Shown here piece after piece: positions 14,270 through 26,100 of a DNA stretch of 64,000 nt. The stretch is taken from assembly GCA_949358305.1 (NCBI GenBank), contig OX442316.1:12772001-12836000 (forward strand), given 5' to 3'. Both the position numbers and the translations under genes were made by a program. Under the pieces are notes generated by a model, which saw nothing but the letters and a program-made list of their open reading frames with translations, made no database searches and was not told where the DNA came from. The stretch is from Strigamia acuminata. Its lineage: Eukaryota > Arthropoda > Chilopoda > Geophilomorpha > Linotaeniidae. Every line of letters starts with the position of its first letter. Position 1 is the stretch's first letter.

Positions 14270-16237
14270 ATCAAAAAGCCAAAAAATTAAAAAATTAAAA
14301 AAAATTAAACCCTTAAAACAAGCAAAACTCTCAACCGACCCAAAGGCAATCGGAATCTAATCCCCCATCTGGCAACAAGTAGAAATTCCAAGAAAACCCA
14401 CAAACCCAAGAAAACTGATTGTCTAGAGAGAAAGGGGAGGATGTAGCATCTGCTGACCATCCAACCATCCAGGTGGGATACGTTACGCACAGGTGTAAAT
14501 GACAGTTGAGTGTTGAGACTTCGTGCAGTGATGAGCAGGGGTGGAAAAAATGGCACGAAAAACAAAATGGCGGGTGGGGGAGAGCGGGAGTGCACCTTGA
14601 GAAGAGAGTATTTTGGGTGTGGGTGGTTAAGTTAAGACGGAGCGATGATAAATCACTTTTATGTTCCAATGGTCTTCTTCTCTCCGTTTGGTGACCACGA
14701 ACTCCTCGAGGGCTTCTCATTTCAGATTCCTGCCCTACAGGTAGCTCTTCTCTGCGTGGTCCCGCGCGGGGGGTTCACCCAAAATCCTATATGGTTCGCC
14801 CAGCACGACTACATTCACGTAATTATGCCCTCACTTAAAATCCTTTCCGAGTTTCGGCCTTGGAGAAGAGAAAAAAGTCCATTTTTTCTCTCCCCCTCGT
14901 GGCATTGCTGTGTCAACACCTGTCCAAACTCTGTTGGGCGGGGTGCAAATCTGGCCTGGCTCTCCAAATGAAAAAGAATGGTCAATCATAGCGAAAACGC
15001 AATCAGTGCTTTAACTTCTATCTCGTATTGGGACCACTGCTGCGTGCGCACTAGACAAACGACAATCAACGTCGGCCGACTGCCCGCTGCTTACGCTGGG
15101 GGAGTAAGTCTTGCGTTCAATTCCAGCGACCCCATACCGAGCTAAGCTCGCAGCGTCTGAGATATGCTTTTTAAAAAGAGGAAAAAACAAGAAAAATATA
15201 TATCTAATCTAACCACCTTCATTACACCCGGCCGTTTAAATTACACGAGAAATGACATTAAAACAAATTTTCACTCTTCAATTTAGGCCTAAAAAAAAAA
15301 ATCCAACAGGTGGGCTTAAAACTGATTAATTTTTTTTTGTTGTTGAGGTTTTTGAGGTAGCTTCGAGGTAGATTCGAGGGTCTGTTGACATTTTTTTTGA
15401 GGGAAACTCGATTAAAAAGTTGTAAATGATGAACCATACCTGGCAGGCAAAAAGTGTGGATGAGTGGCAGGTTCGAAAGTGGAGGGTGAATTCTTTTTTT
15501 TTTCCGAGTCACGCCTAAGGATTCGCGCACACCTGAGTTGCAACGTATCAATATTTTCGATCGCATTAAAACCAACATTGATTTCACACTTAGATAATTA
15601 CAATTCAACCCTTCTCCTCGCCTTTCAATGGCTTTGGAATTGAAAGGAAAACAAGGAATCAATTGACGCCTGTCACTCGCGTGATGAAAACAATTGGCAA
15701 TCCAAGGCTGCGAGAAGAATAAGACGCGGGGGCGGAGGTTGATGCTCATCGCCCCATCTGACGACTATCTCCATGCCAAAATAACTAACTTATCTTTCGC
15801 TGGCCTTCGGTAGAAAAGGGCGCCACAATCAGACTCCCCGTTGTTCGCTCATCTCCAGTTGAAATAACCCTTTGTGCCCTCGCTTTTAAAAACGTTTTCT
15901 TTTCGACTTCCTCAGTCTAATCGGGAATTGACCTTTGGCTATATACAACATCAGCACGTTTCATAAACCACCAAGAATTTTTTTTTTATTTCAATAAAAA
16001 TTCCAATTAGAATTTCAATTTAAAAAAAATAATAATTGCCACAGAGTTCCCGTTTGGTTTCGTTAATTAACTATCGAGCACTCAGAACCATCAACTCCTT
16101 GTTCAATCATAATTTTTAATGGGCAGTAGTAAGCAAGATATGGTCCAAGACGATAAATATGAGCTAGCAATAGCGCAAAGAAACAAAGACTATTGGAGTG
16201 TTCTAATAGATATTCATAGTCTGCAAAGAAAGGACTA
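14270..16237. other. Gene-free stretch with mixed composition
   Basis: No gene is supported. CAGGTG/CACCTG sites occur at 14470, 14490, 14917, 15307 and 15530. A moderately GC-rich segment at about 15,040-15,165 contains short palindromes (GTCGGCCGAC, CGAGCTAAGCTCG) but does not fold as a tRNA by eye. Confidence 0.6.
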
Positions 16238-16485
16238 CAGTAGAGCCTCGATTATCCGAACTAATTGGAGACGTGGGTTTTCATAAAACTGAATTGTTCG
16301 GATAATCGAACATTAAAATATACCGGTATAGTTAAAAAGCATTAAAACCGACCAAAAATGGATAAAAATCGTCAAAAAACATTAAAAACCGATTAAAAAC
16401 AGGTGAAAATTGTCAAAAAACATTAAAAATCGATTAAAAACAGGTGAAAATCGTCAAAAAACATTAAAAATCGTCAAAGCATAGT
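16238..16485 (+). mobile_element. Pogo-like element, left-end fragment
   Basis: Begins TA-CAGTAGAGCCTCGATTATCCGAA, a typical pogo/Tigger-like terminal sequence, then runs into internal tandem repeats of about 42 bp built from ATTAAAAACCGATTAAAAA and GGTGAAAATCGTCAAAAAAC. No matching right end is seen, so the copy appears truncated. The full-length relative is at 21,218-21,567. Confidence 0.75.
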
Positions 16486-17746
16486 TTGAATAATTAAAAA
16501 TTAGAAATGATTGACTAATTTCCAAAATAGATGGAGAATAAAAATAAAAACAAACGCTCAAACTTAAATATTTGATTAGAAGACATGCTCGTCATACATG
16601 TAACTGTTAAATCAAATTTTGAGACAACAATCTCACTCAATGTTTATTTTATTACCTTGGCATTTTGCAGGTGATTTCAATGTTTTCTTCATTGCCATGC
16701 GCCCAACTAACCCCTGCTAAGTTGGTTTCACCAGACCTTCGATCACCCAAAACCATCTTGAAACTTCATTAACAATCACGCTGTGTACTTTTATACGTTG
16801 AAAATGACCTCAACCATCGTTTACTTTTCTCTGTTTGGCTGTAATCACACCTTGCATCTCGTATTACTCTCATTAAACACTTTTTTTCTCTCCTTTTTAT
16901 TCAATCAATGAAATTGCCTACAATTTTTCAATTATACGAATCAACGTTCAAATAAAAACCCTATAATTTCTTGTCCAACCTAACGCTAAGAAAACATTTC
17001 CAAATAGACCCACAAAGTCGTAATTTCTTACTTCTTTATTTTTTTTTTTTACCTCCCTTGAGCAGAGTGTCAAGTCCTCATCACTGGCACAACATTTTTT
17101 CGATATGAAGATAAAAAGAGGGTGGAGGTGGGTGACAGACACTTTTTTAAGGCGTTGTTTTTTCAGTGGGCCTCGGGGAGTGACTACAATGACCCCTCTC
17201 CAACTCTCTTGACAGCGTCTGCCATCATGTGGATGGCTGAAAGGTGGCACCGCACACCTGGCGGGAAGACTCAACTCGACTATGCCCAAGGGTTCGTCCG
17301 TCGCATCATCAACCGATGCTGGCATTACTAATGTCGCTTTAGGGGGCGAAGATGATGTCATTCAATAACGACCACACCTCTACCGAGGAGCTTCAGCTAA
17401 GATTCACGATGCTCATTTAATAATGCAGGTGTAGTGTTGAGTTCTTGTAGAATTAGAGGTGTGCGTAAACTGGAGCAGTAAACTGGACACGTTGGAAATG
17501 TGAATATCACAAGAGTATGGCGTTACCGTAAATGCTCCGATAGAACATCCGCATTCTATTGACAGAACCGAGATTTCCCCCGCAATTTAGATTCTGTTAA
17601 TGGCGCATGGGGATGACGTCGCACCCGTAATACCACGTTCACACCAAGCTTTTGGATCTCATCCGAAGCTGCGGATCTAGATCCAAGATTGGTATGAACA
17701 CTGAACTCCGTTCATGGATCTAGATCCGTGTGCCCAACGATTCCGT

Positions 17747-17871
17747 TTGTCAAGTAATCGCTTGATCATCGCGTAATTCATCGCGTTCGAAAACCGTCCG
17801 AAAAACCTCCGAAAAACACCCAAAAAAACACCCAAAAATTTGCAATTAGTTGGTGCACGATTACTTGACAA
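17747..17871. mobile_element. Short inverted-repeat element
   Basis: A 14-bp perfect inverted pair, TTGTCAAGTAATCG at the left and CGATTACTTGACAA at the right, bounds 125 bp. The right end leads directly into a minisatellite that reuses the same CGATTACTT and CGATGACTT words, so both probably derive from one element. Class unknown. Confidence 0.5.
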
Positions 17872-17889
17872 CCGTCCAATTGTCGCCTT

Positions 17890-18010
17890 GATGAGTTGGC
17901 CACGCGATTACTTTTCACGCGATGACTTGGCCGCGCGATGACTTGACCGAGCGATGACTTGTCCGCGCGATTACTTAGCAGCGATGAATGGTCGTGCGAT
18001 GAGAAATCGG
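17890..18010 (+). repeat. Minisatellite of about 17 bp, GCGATGACTTG type
   Basis: About six to seven imperfect units of the pattern GCGATGACTTGNCCGC, with GCGATTACTT and GCGATGAATNGTCG variants. It is notably GC- and CpG-rich against its flanks. Confidence 0.75.
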
Positions 18011-21000
18011 GCGATGAATAGTCGCCGTACCCATGCTTTGTTTGTACTCTATACTGTACGATCTATGGTTACCAATTCAAATCCTCTAAACATATTTTAG
18101 TGTTCTTGATCAATTTAAAAATTGAATATAGTCGTTTTGGTCACTTTAGACCAGCGCTCAATGAGAGCATTTACGGTATTATATAAAGTTGAAGTTTCAT
18201 TGATAAAATAAAATAGAAATTAAAAAAAAGAAGAAACCGCACCTCTTCATCCCACATTGTGAAGTTTTATTCAGTTGTCGGCTTTGTTTGAGCTCATCTC
18301 GAGCATCACGTGATTCCTGCTGGGACAGCGGAATGTTATGACCGTGGCGCTTAATTTATCCGCTCATATTTCGCCTTCTGCCGGCCAGCATGGGGCCAAA
18401 CGAGACTCATTTCACACCTCACCTCAAAACACAAAGACGCGACAAAGCCACTCGCAATTTCGCAGGCGGCAAAACATTGTAACAAATTGCACGCCGTTAT
18501 TATCACCCACACACACAATCACGAGAAATTCCCTCTTGATGAATGGCCCGTCAGGCCGTCACCGTTCTGTCAACGGCGATGAAATTCCATCAACAGTCTC
18601 CAGACCCCAACACCGGAAGAGCATCAGCAGTAGGTCCAATCCAACTCCACATCGCGCGCCGTTTTAAAACGAATTTGTCTACGTTTCGTCTTATTATTCC
18701 ACAATCCATCTGTCGGCACATGCAACGCAAAATGAATTTTTCTTTCTTCTCCAACCACTTGACTTTCATGAGCTTTCTTCTGATCTATGGGCTTTGACGT
18801 CCGGATGCACAGTGGCAGAGAAAAAACGCTCACAAAACTAATTTCATGAATGAATGAATAATAATTAAGCACGTGCCCACCAATAAGCGTCTTTTTAATC
18901 GTTTTTAATCCGTTTTAAACGTTTTATTACTTCAAAACGCAAAAAAAATAATAATCTTTTGATAAATTTCTTTCCATCGTTTAAGTGTAGCCATAAACAG
19001 TCGATCGGTTTGCTTTCTATTCAGGCTACTGAGGTGCACTCGGGGTGAAACGGAGGCCACCGAAGGAGCCGCCATCTGCGCCTCGTGCTCAGCAGGGTGC
19101 ATTGAAATATAGTCGCGAATCATGGCGCTCCTCTTTGGCCTCGATATAAATTCGTGGATAAATTTTCGCCGATCGGGTAATTTCTTTTTGCATACATTGA
19201 GCCGGGACCCCCTCACGTGTCCAAACCGCAGGGACACTGCGTTGATGGACCAAGAAGAGCATGGCGTGCCCACAGAGCAACACGATTTATGAATATGAGG
19301 CCAAAATGTAATGAAGCTCTAAAGTGCTCGTGCTCATCTCCCCCTTTGAATTTCACTCAGTTCCGGTTTGGGATTCCAATTCACGAAAAGAAATCATGTC
19401 AAATAATAATTATTACTTGTTGTTGTTATTTTTTTTTTTTTTGCTTTTTCAATGGTGTAAATTTATTTATTCAATGAATAATTTTAGACCAGTTTTCAAG
19501 TACCGGTAAATAAAAAAAAAAATTTGAAAAAAAAAAAAAATAAATAATAAAAAAAAAGGATAAGCAAGTAAAAATATTTGACTTTTAAATCATTCTAATC
19601 CCATTTAACCTTTTCTGATTACTTCTTGCACGAGGTTGCAGCTCCCCTGATGGTATTTTCACAAGGTAATAAATCTTGGTCGTCTAATATGGAACTTTTG
19701 ATTTCCAAAACAGGTGGAAAAAATTGGAAAGTCATCTAACTTTTACAATAAATCTCCATTTTCGGGTATTCACTTCAAAATCCAACTCTCCCCAATCCCC
19801 CTCACCAAAAAAAAAATACTTTTAAATTTTAACCTCAAAAATTCATTCATAAACTAAAAACAGACCATTAAACCCTTTATTTACCTTAAAACTTCCACCC
19901 AATGTGCGAACCAGCACATAAAACAATATATTGTTGACGACAAAGCTATAAAAACACAACAAAACGCAAAAAAAAAATTTAAAAAACATGGTGGCCAGTT
20001 TGTACCACCATTTCGCATATTACTGATGACTTTAAGAAGAATTGTGCACCTGTGACATCCGCGCCCCCTTCCACCGTCCCAAGAAGAAGGAAAAAAACAG
20101 CAATACACTCAGCATTCAGCAACAAAACTGGAAATTAAAGTTGGTCGTCTTGCCAAACAAATTAAGCGACCATTAAAGTCTCAAGGATGAATACAAGTTT
20201 TCATGTCTAATAAATTTCCTTTTGTCGACGTGGAAAGGCGCACCAATCAAGGATTTGAACCGAGGTGTGCTTGGCAAGGCGAAAAGTCATTAATCTCTTC
20301 ACGAGGGAGGGTGGTGTATTTTCCTTTTTTTATATATATATATAACTATTTTTTTACGTCTCTTCCACTTCTTTTCTTTTCTCGATCCCTCGCACGTTAC
20401 CTTTTACGTCAAGCTGCGCCCGCCATCAAATTTCAGCCTTTAAAACCCCAAAAAAATTTATTTCTACAAAAAAAAATAACCCTACAATGCCAATTTAAAT
20501 TTTTAACAGATTAATCTCTTAAACTATCGATCCGGCACTGTAAAAACCTGTTGTGATTTATTGACGCAGTCATATAGCTTGATTGCTGTGGTTCAACGTG
20601 GATTCTTAAAACCTCAGCATGACTGCTTCCGTCCATCTTTACGATACCACTCTCTTCCTGGATTTATGACCCATTGTAATGTGTAAAAAAAAAAAATTAA
20701 AAAAAGTGTGGATAGTCAGTGCAGACAAACAGGAAGCCCATACGCCGAGTGTGAAAACAAGTTACTTAGAGTGTGTATTAAATTAATCAAAACAAAGCTC
20801 ATCATCCTCCATGCACCCGATTCCAATAAATTGAAGACTTTCAGAGACCCTTAAATTGCGCAAACAAGGTTATAAACTTGCATAACATTTATTACCGTTC
20901 GGATTTCTGTGCATGTGACCTCAGTTATCTTTCTCTTCTCTTTTATTTCAGACCACTGTCACTTTATGATATCGTTTCATCACAAGAGCATGACAAACGA

Positions 21001-21159
21001 CCCCTTACAATCGTATCGGCCATCGTTATTGCTGAAGACCCTTGACTGGAAATAAAAACTAGACAAGTCCAAAGAACGCCGAATGCCAACAAGTCAACGG
21101 ATATCTGATTTTTTTTCTCCAGCACAGACAGAAGCGAATTTTAAAAGCACATCCCATAT

Positions 21160-21615
21160 GGTTCAAAAATACGTTCAAATTATGTTGCAATGCATTATTT
21201 AATGTACAAATAATATACAGTTAGAGTCTCGATTATCTGAACTAATTGAAGACGTGGCTTATATACATACATACTGTACTGCATATGAAAATAAAAAGTA
21301 ATTAAAATATAGTTAAAAAGCATTAAAGCCGTCCAAAAATGGATAAAAATCGTCAAAAAACATTAAAAACCTATTAAAAATAGGTGAAAATTGTCAAAAA
21401 ACATTAAAAACCGATTAAAAATAGGTGAAAATCATCAAAAATATTAAAAATTGATTAAAAAAACCAATAAAAATTAGTAAAACATCGATAAAAAATCGCT
21501 TACTGCTGTTGGGTTCGGATAACCGATCGTTCGTATAACCGGTGTTCCGATAATCGAGGTTCTACTGTACTTAATTCCGAAAAATGCAATATATTGTAAA
21601 ATATATTTTTGAACC
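21160..21615. repeat. Dispersed AT-rich repeat family, copy 2, split by a pogo-like insertion
   Basis: Starts GGTTCAAAAATA and ends TATTTTTGAACC, a 12-bp perfect inverted pair. Without the nested element (21,218-21,567 plus one TA) the repeat is about 104 bp. The uninterrupted relative at 23,077 reads straight across the insertion point (TAGTATACTTAATTCC). Confidence 0.75.
21218..21567 (+). mobile_element. Pogo-like non-autonomous element
   Basis: A 350-bp element with ends CAGTTAGAGTCTCGATTATC and GATAATCGAGGTTCTACTG, flanked by TA on both sides. The interior carries tandem repeats of about 42 bp of the GATTAAAAATAGGTGAAAAT type, shared with 16,238-16,485. No transposase frame is present, so it would need a helper enzyme from elsewhere. 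Confidence 0.85.
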
Positions 21616-22798
21616 AATAACATTTGTAGTATTCTTGTAGATTTAAAAAAATAGTAATAGATGGCAAGGGCACGGGCTTTTAAAGCGCTTCACGGTAATA
21701 CACCGCAGTTTTTTTCTTTTTCTCGTTTTAATTCAACAAAATTAGCCGTAAAAAACGCAAATTCGTGTTACCCACCTTAAATTTCTTCTAAGTTCCACCA
21801 CACCCTTGAAAACGGTCTAAATTTTAGGGTACGTAATAAACCATAGTGTAAGGGTCAGAGGGTAGTGGAGACTACTGCAGAGATGGGAGGGCGAACGCCC
21901 ACGCAAACGCCTTCTGGCGAGAGAGATGTATATCGAGAGATTTCGCCCACTCTCCCCTACTAAGTGCCACTCAACTCGATTTAGGAGTGCAGCCAATGAG
22001 AATCGAGAATAAAATGATGGTTTCAAGCGGGTGGCCTTCGAACCGTAACAGCTCGCGTGCCTCGTTACAGGGAAACGACGCTCGCGTGGCCTCTGATCTC
22101 TTAACACAAGATGCTCGGATGCTGTGGCCTGCAATTTTCGGGCATCACACAACGGCCAGGGGTGAGAGGTGAGCCGTGGGGGGATTTATGCTTCGAGGAA
22201 ATTAAGGTGAGGTTCCTCCAAGGGCACTTAATGCCGTGCCATTGTCATTTTTTTTTAATACTCGATGAATGAGATTTTTTTCAGGTGTAAAAGTAATTAA
22301 AATACGTAATTTTTTTTTTTTTTACTAAGTGTAAATAAACGTTTTGTTGTTGTGGGTGCTCGGTAGGTGGCCTCGAATGTGCAGTTCGAAGCTGAATGCG
22401 ACTCATTAGCGACGAGTTTGGCAGATGAGTGGCAGCACATACGTGTCATTATACGGCGGGTCAAGCGACGGATCACGGCCCCTCTTGCGGACGACCAACA
22501 CAAAAGCCTCACATTCCACTAGGCTGAATCACAAAAGCCACAGGAATGACAAGAGAAACCAAAAAGCATTATATAAAAAGGCCACACACGCATTTTATAT
22601 ACGTATATATATATATAGAAAAGTCCATTGAATGTGCACGCGATCTCGTATGTCGTCATTAAGAGTTTCCCCGATCTTACAAAGTGATTTTAATGACATT
22701 AATGACGCTCTAAACTACTAACAATAAATCAAAACCGTAGGCCTTTCGATCAAATCATCATCAAACGATTATAAAACTACTGTGATCCACCGATCTAG

Positions 22799-23028
22799 AT
22801 ATAAGGTGCGGCACAAAAAATTATGAACACATGGAATTTGTACGTTTTGAAATGATCTCGTCATTTTATGGTTTTCTAACCTATTCCAATCGTTTTTTTA
22901 CATCAAAATAACCAAGAAACCTTGTTTTTGAACATGAGAACTTTTAATTTTTGTCGTAATCAACTAAAATGAAAAAATACAACGTACAAATTCCATGTGT
23001 TCATAATTTTTTGTGCCGCACCTTATAT
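22799..23028. mobile_element. 230-bp MITE with 48-bp perfect inverted ends
   Basis: The first 48 bases (starting ATATAAGGTGCGGCAC) are exactly the reverse complement of the last 48 (ending GTGCCGCACCTTATAT). The interior of about 134 bp is AT-rich and noncoding. The ends fall in TA/ATAT sequence, so a TA target duplication is likely, though the AT context hides its limits. The intact arms suggest a young copy. A Tc1/mariner-type origin is an inference. Confidence 0.9.
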
Positions 23029-23076
23029 ATAATGTAATAATATAATATCATCGTTTCTTTTTTAATTTGACTTCCC

Positions 23077-23190
23077 ATGTGGTTCAAAAATGCACTGAAA
23101 TTATGCACCATTTAATGTACAAATAGTATACTTAATTCCACGAAGTGCTGTTTATTTTACAACACATTGTTAAATATATTTTAGAAGCAT
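23077..23190. repeat. Dispersed AT-rich repeat family, copy 3 (uninterrupted)
   Basis: Opens CCCATGTGGTTCAAAAATG and shares ATTTAATGTACAAATA and TATACTTAATTCC with the copy at 21,160. It provides the empty-site sequence for the pogo-like insertion there. The right end is decayed. Confidence 0.65.
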
Positions 23191-26100
23191 GCGCAAGCAT
23201 TTGAATTTTATGAAAACATGCAGAAGCTGCAAGTACTTATTTTTATAAGGATTGAGTTTTATGAAGATATGGCTCATTAAGTGTTATATTACTGCAATAT
23301 TGTTAATTCAGAAAGATAATTACAAAATACCTGTTCCTCCACTACAGAATGTAATAAAGGAGCTGGTATTCCATAAAGAGAATTCAGCAGTTTTGCCCCC
23401 TCCAGAGCTAAGGAAGCTGAAAAGGGCCCAGCAGTTGGTTGGTAATTGCACTAATATTTCCTTATTTTTAAAAGACCGATCTCCTATTCTTGCTCGCCCC
23501 CCTCTGTGATTGTAATTACAACACGTAGGTACTAGTTCTCGAATGCAATTCGAGCCTGATTCACTCGAGTCAGTGTCAGTCATTCTTATTCATTCTCATT
23601 TTGTATATTGTAATAAATTAGGCTTAGAAAAGAAAAAGAAAGGAAAAAAAATATATTTTAAAAAACTCATTTCAAACTAAACCAAGCTGGAGAAACGAGA
23701 AAAAGGTGAGAATTTCTAATGTTTTATTTTATACCGTCGTAAAATAAAATTCGAGTTTTAGAATTAAAACATGACAGAAAGGTCGTAGAAAATTATAACC
23801 TTTCTGAGACATCGAAGAAAAAAGAGATAGCGCACAATATTTACTGCCATTGTACGCGCTTTGAATTTTTTGCTTTGATTAAAAATGTTAGACGTAAAAA
23901 AAAGAATATAAATAAAAAGGAACCCACAATAGATCTAACTCACGCGATCTTTTAAAACACAAAAAGCAATATATTACATCGTAACAACAAATATATGAAT
24001 TAAAGTAACAATTTTTTTTACGTTTAACCGAAAATACTGTACTTAGATAGATTAAACCTACCTTAGAATCGCTGATCGAGACACCACGATGCCCTGTGAG
24101 CTCAAAATGAGACTTCATACTTCGTTCAAGAGTCCAAAAGTCGAATTGTCCAGCCGCCATCTTCGTGTCGAGCTATATGAAGAACAATGCGGGTCGTTAT
24201 AAAAGACCCATAAAAGACAAATCCGGTATCAAATTACGGAATAATTTATTGTCTTCACATTTTCCTGTTCCCAGCCAAAGCTTAAATTTGATACAAGTTT
24301 ATAAACAACAACATTTCAAGTCAAAATGCAAAACAGGAAGACTCAAGTTACAAACTACGAGGACAAATTGCACCTGCGCCACACGAAACCTATTGCTATT
24401 TCGGAAGTAATTAATCAAAAATTATTTTTCTTTCTCACCAAGATCAATTTCAATTAAACAATTTTTTGAAGCATAAAATGATCAGTATTTAACAAAATTA
24501 ATTTATTATTATTATTATCATAATTATTTTTTTTTCAAGTATAAACTCTTTAATTTCATTTGCAGCACTGGGTATATTTTGCAATTAGAAGCGGCGCCTC
24601 GCCCTGATCACAGACGCGTGCGTCGAAAAACTCTCAATTTAGTTAGGGTACATGTTGGTAATTTTTACGACGCAATGCATGAATTTTGTCTCCCCCGCAC
24701 CCCATTACTATATCATTAATAATTCATTCGAGACGGCCACAGCTCCACCCATACAACCAGAGACACTCACTCGGCAGCTCTGTGTTCTGCTGTGCAAGCC
24801 TTTGATCACTTTTTCCTTCATATTAAAGCCTAGCTAATTTTTAAACACTAAAACTCTTTCGTTTTAATGCAATCTTAATTTTTATTTCCTATAATTACGA
24901 ATTAAACCCTTAAAGTACCCCACACACAAAAAAACAAACATAATTTTAATTTTTAATTAAATTAAATCGATTTTAGACATAAAACGAGAACACTTCTATG
25001 ACTATAACAAATAAAAGTATTTTTTTTTTACTTATTTGAATCCACATATCGTAACTTTACGGTGAAATGCTTTAAGTCTTCGCCTAGGTAGTAGAATTGC
25101 AAAAATAAATAAACTTAATTCATATAAAACCACTTTCTCTTTGCCCTTGACCGTAAAGTAGGAAGGACGCACGAGTGGGATGCACCTCTGCAGGGGTGTC
25201 CGACCGAATGCCCACCGCCATCATCCCGCTCCCCTCCTCCGGTCGCGAGCCCCGTGCGTGGCCGGCGTGCCTTCGGCAGCCGCGAGAGGGGGAGGCTGCT
25301 TCGCGCCTCCCGCATACTAATGTCTTTAGATACCGAGCGGACAACCAATGGCCAGCGTTTGCTGGCCGATTAACAGTGCAGTAATGGCAGGTCAAAGGGC
25401 GCGAGGTGCGTTCCGGTTCGGGGTCTCGAACCAGGATGAAGGCAGGGTGTTCACGTTGCCCACACCATGGCCACCAACTCCTCCTTCGAACGCTAAAGGC
25501 AGCTAACAAACTTCCTGGGGCATCGAGAGAGTTTAACAGATATATTTATAAAGGGAATTTGGTACAAAAATTTAAAAAATTAAAAAAAAGTTGAGTTTGC
25601 GTTCAAAAATTGGCGCTTCAGTTGCGTTCCATAAAAGACCCGATTCGTTTTGAGAGGAAAGTCGAAATAAGGGAAAGTGTGAGGTTAAATAAAGAGTAAT
25701 ACGTGCACGAATGCAGACACGAGCGCCTGCTCATTTTCGGCCATTACGTGGCCTACAGCTTTCGAAGGCCAACGTGCCGTCAATCAAGTTTATTACGTGT
25801 ATAAAAATTGCGCGTTATGGACCACTACTTGACGTCACGCATCATATTGCTTCGGGGGACCCTGCGGATGCACGTGCCGTTGAAAACGAGAGAATAAAAA
25901 TTATAAATCTCGAAAAAGAAAAAAAAAATTTATTTAAATATTCTAAGATATGATAGAGCACTATTAATTCGCATTTATATGTTTATTATGAAAATCCAAC
26001 GTGTAAATATTCAGGAATGTGCATCATTGACTCGTGTTATAGTCCGCAAAAAAATGTTCAGATGCAGTTAAGCTGCAGGTGGTTTAATTCCACTTATTAC

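Larger units (their letters stand above)
16486..21159. other. Gene-free stretch
   Basis: No gene is supported. It contains two GGATCTAGATCC palindromes (about 17,671 and 17,715), a short inverted-repeat element with an adjoining minisatellite at 17,747-18,010, and A/T-rich tracts at about 19,430-19,560. CAGGTG/CACCTG sites are at 16668, 17255, 17426, 19711 and 20047. Confidence 0.6.

Noticed and set aside
15045-15165. Possible tRNA
   Set aside because: A GTTCAATTCC box resembles a B box and a CTTAC/GTAAG stem is present, but the loop size is wrong, the T stem does not pair, and no acceptor stem was found.
20225-20320. Possible minus-strand tRNA
   Set aside because: GGTTCAAATCC matches a B box in reverse, but there is no A box or acceptor pairing at the right distance.
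23252-23509. 85-codon plus-strand frame with PPPELRKLKRAQQL
   Set aside because: The middle looks protein-like, but there is no recognised domain or splice partner, and it adjoins transposon sequence. It could be a small element remnant.
25115-25509. Overlapping minus-strand frames of 77 and 129 codons
   Set aside because: They fall in a CpG-rich island, overlap a plus-strand frame, and show no conserved motif or splice context.
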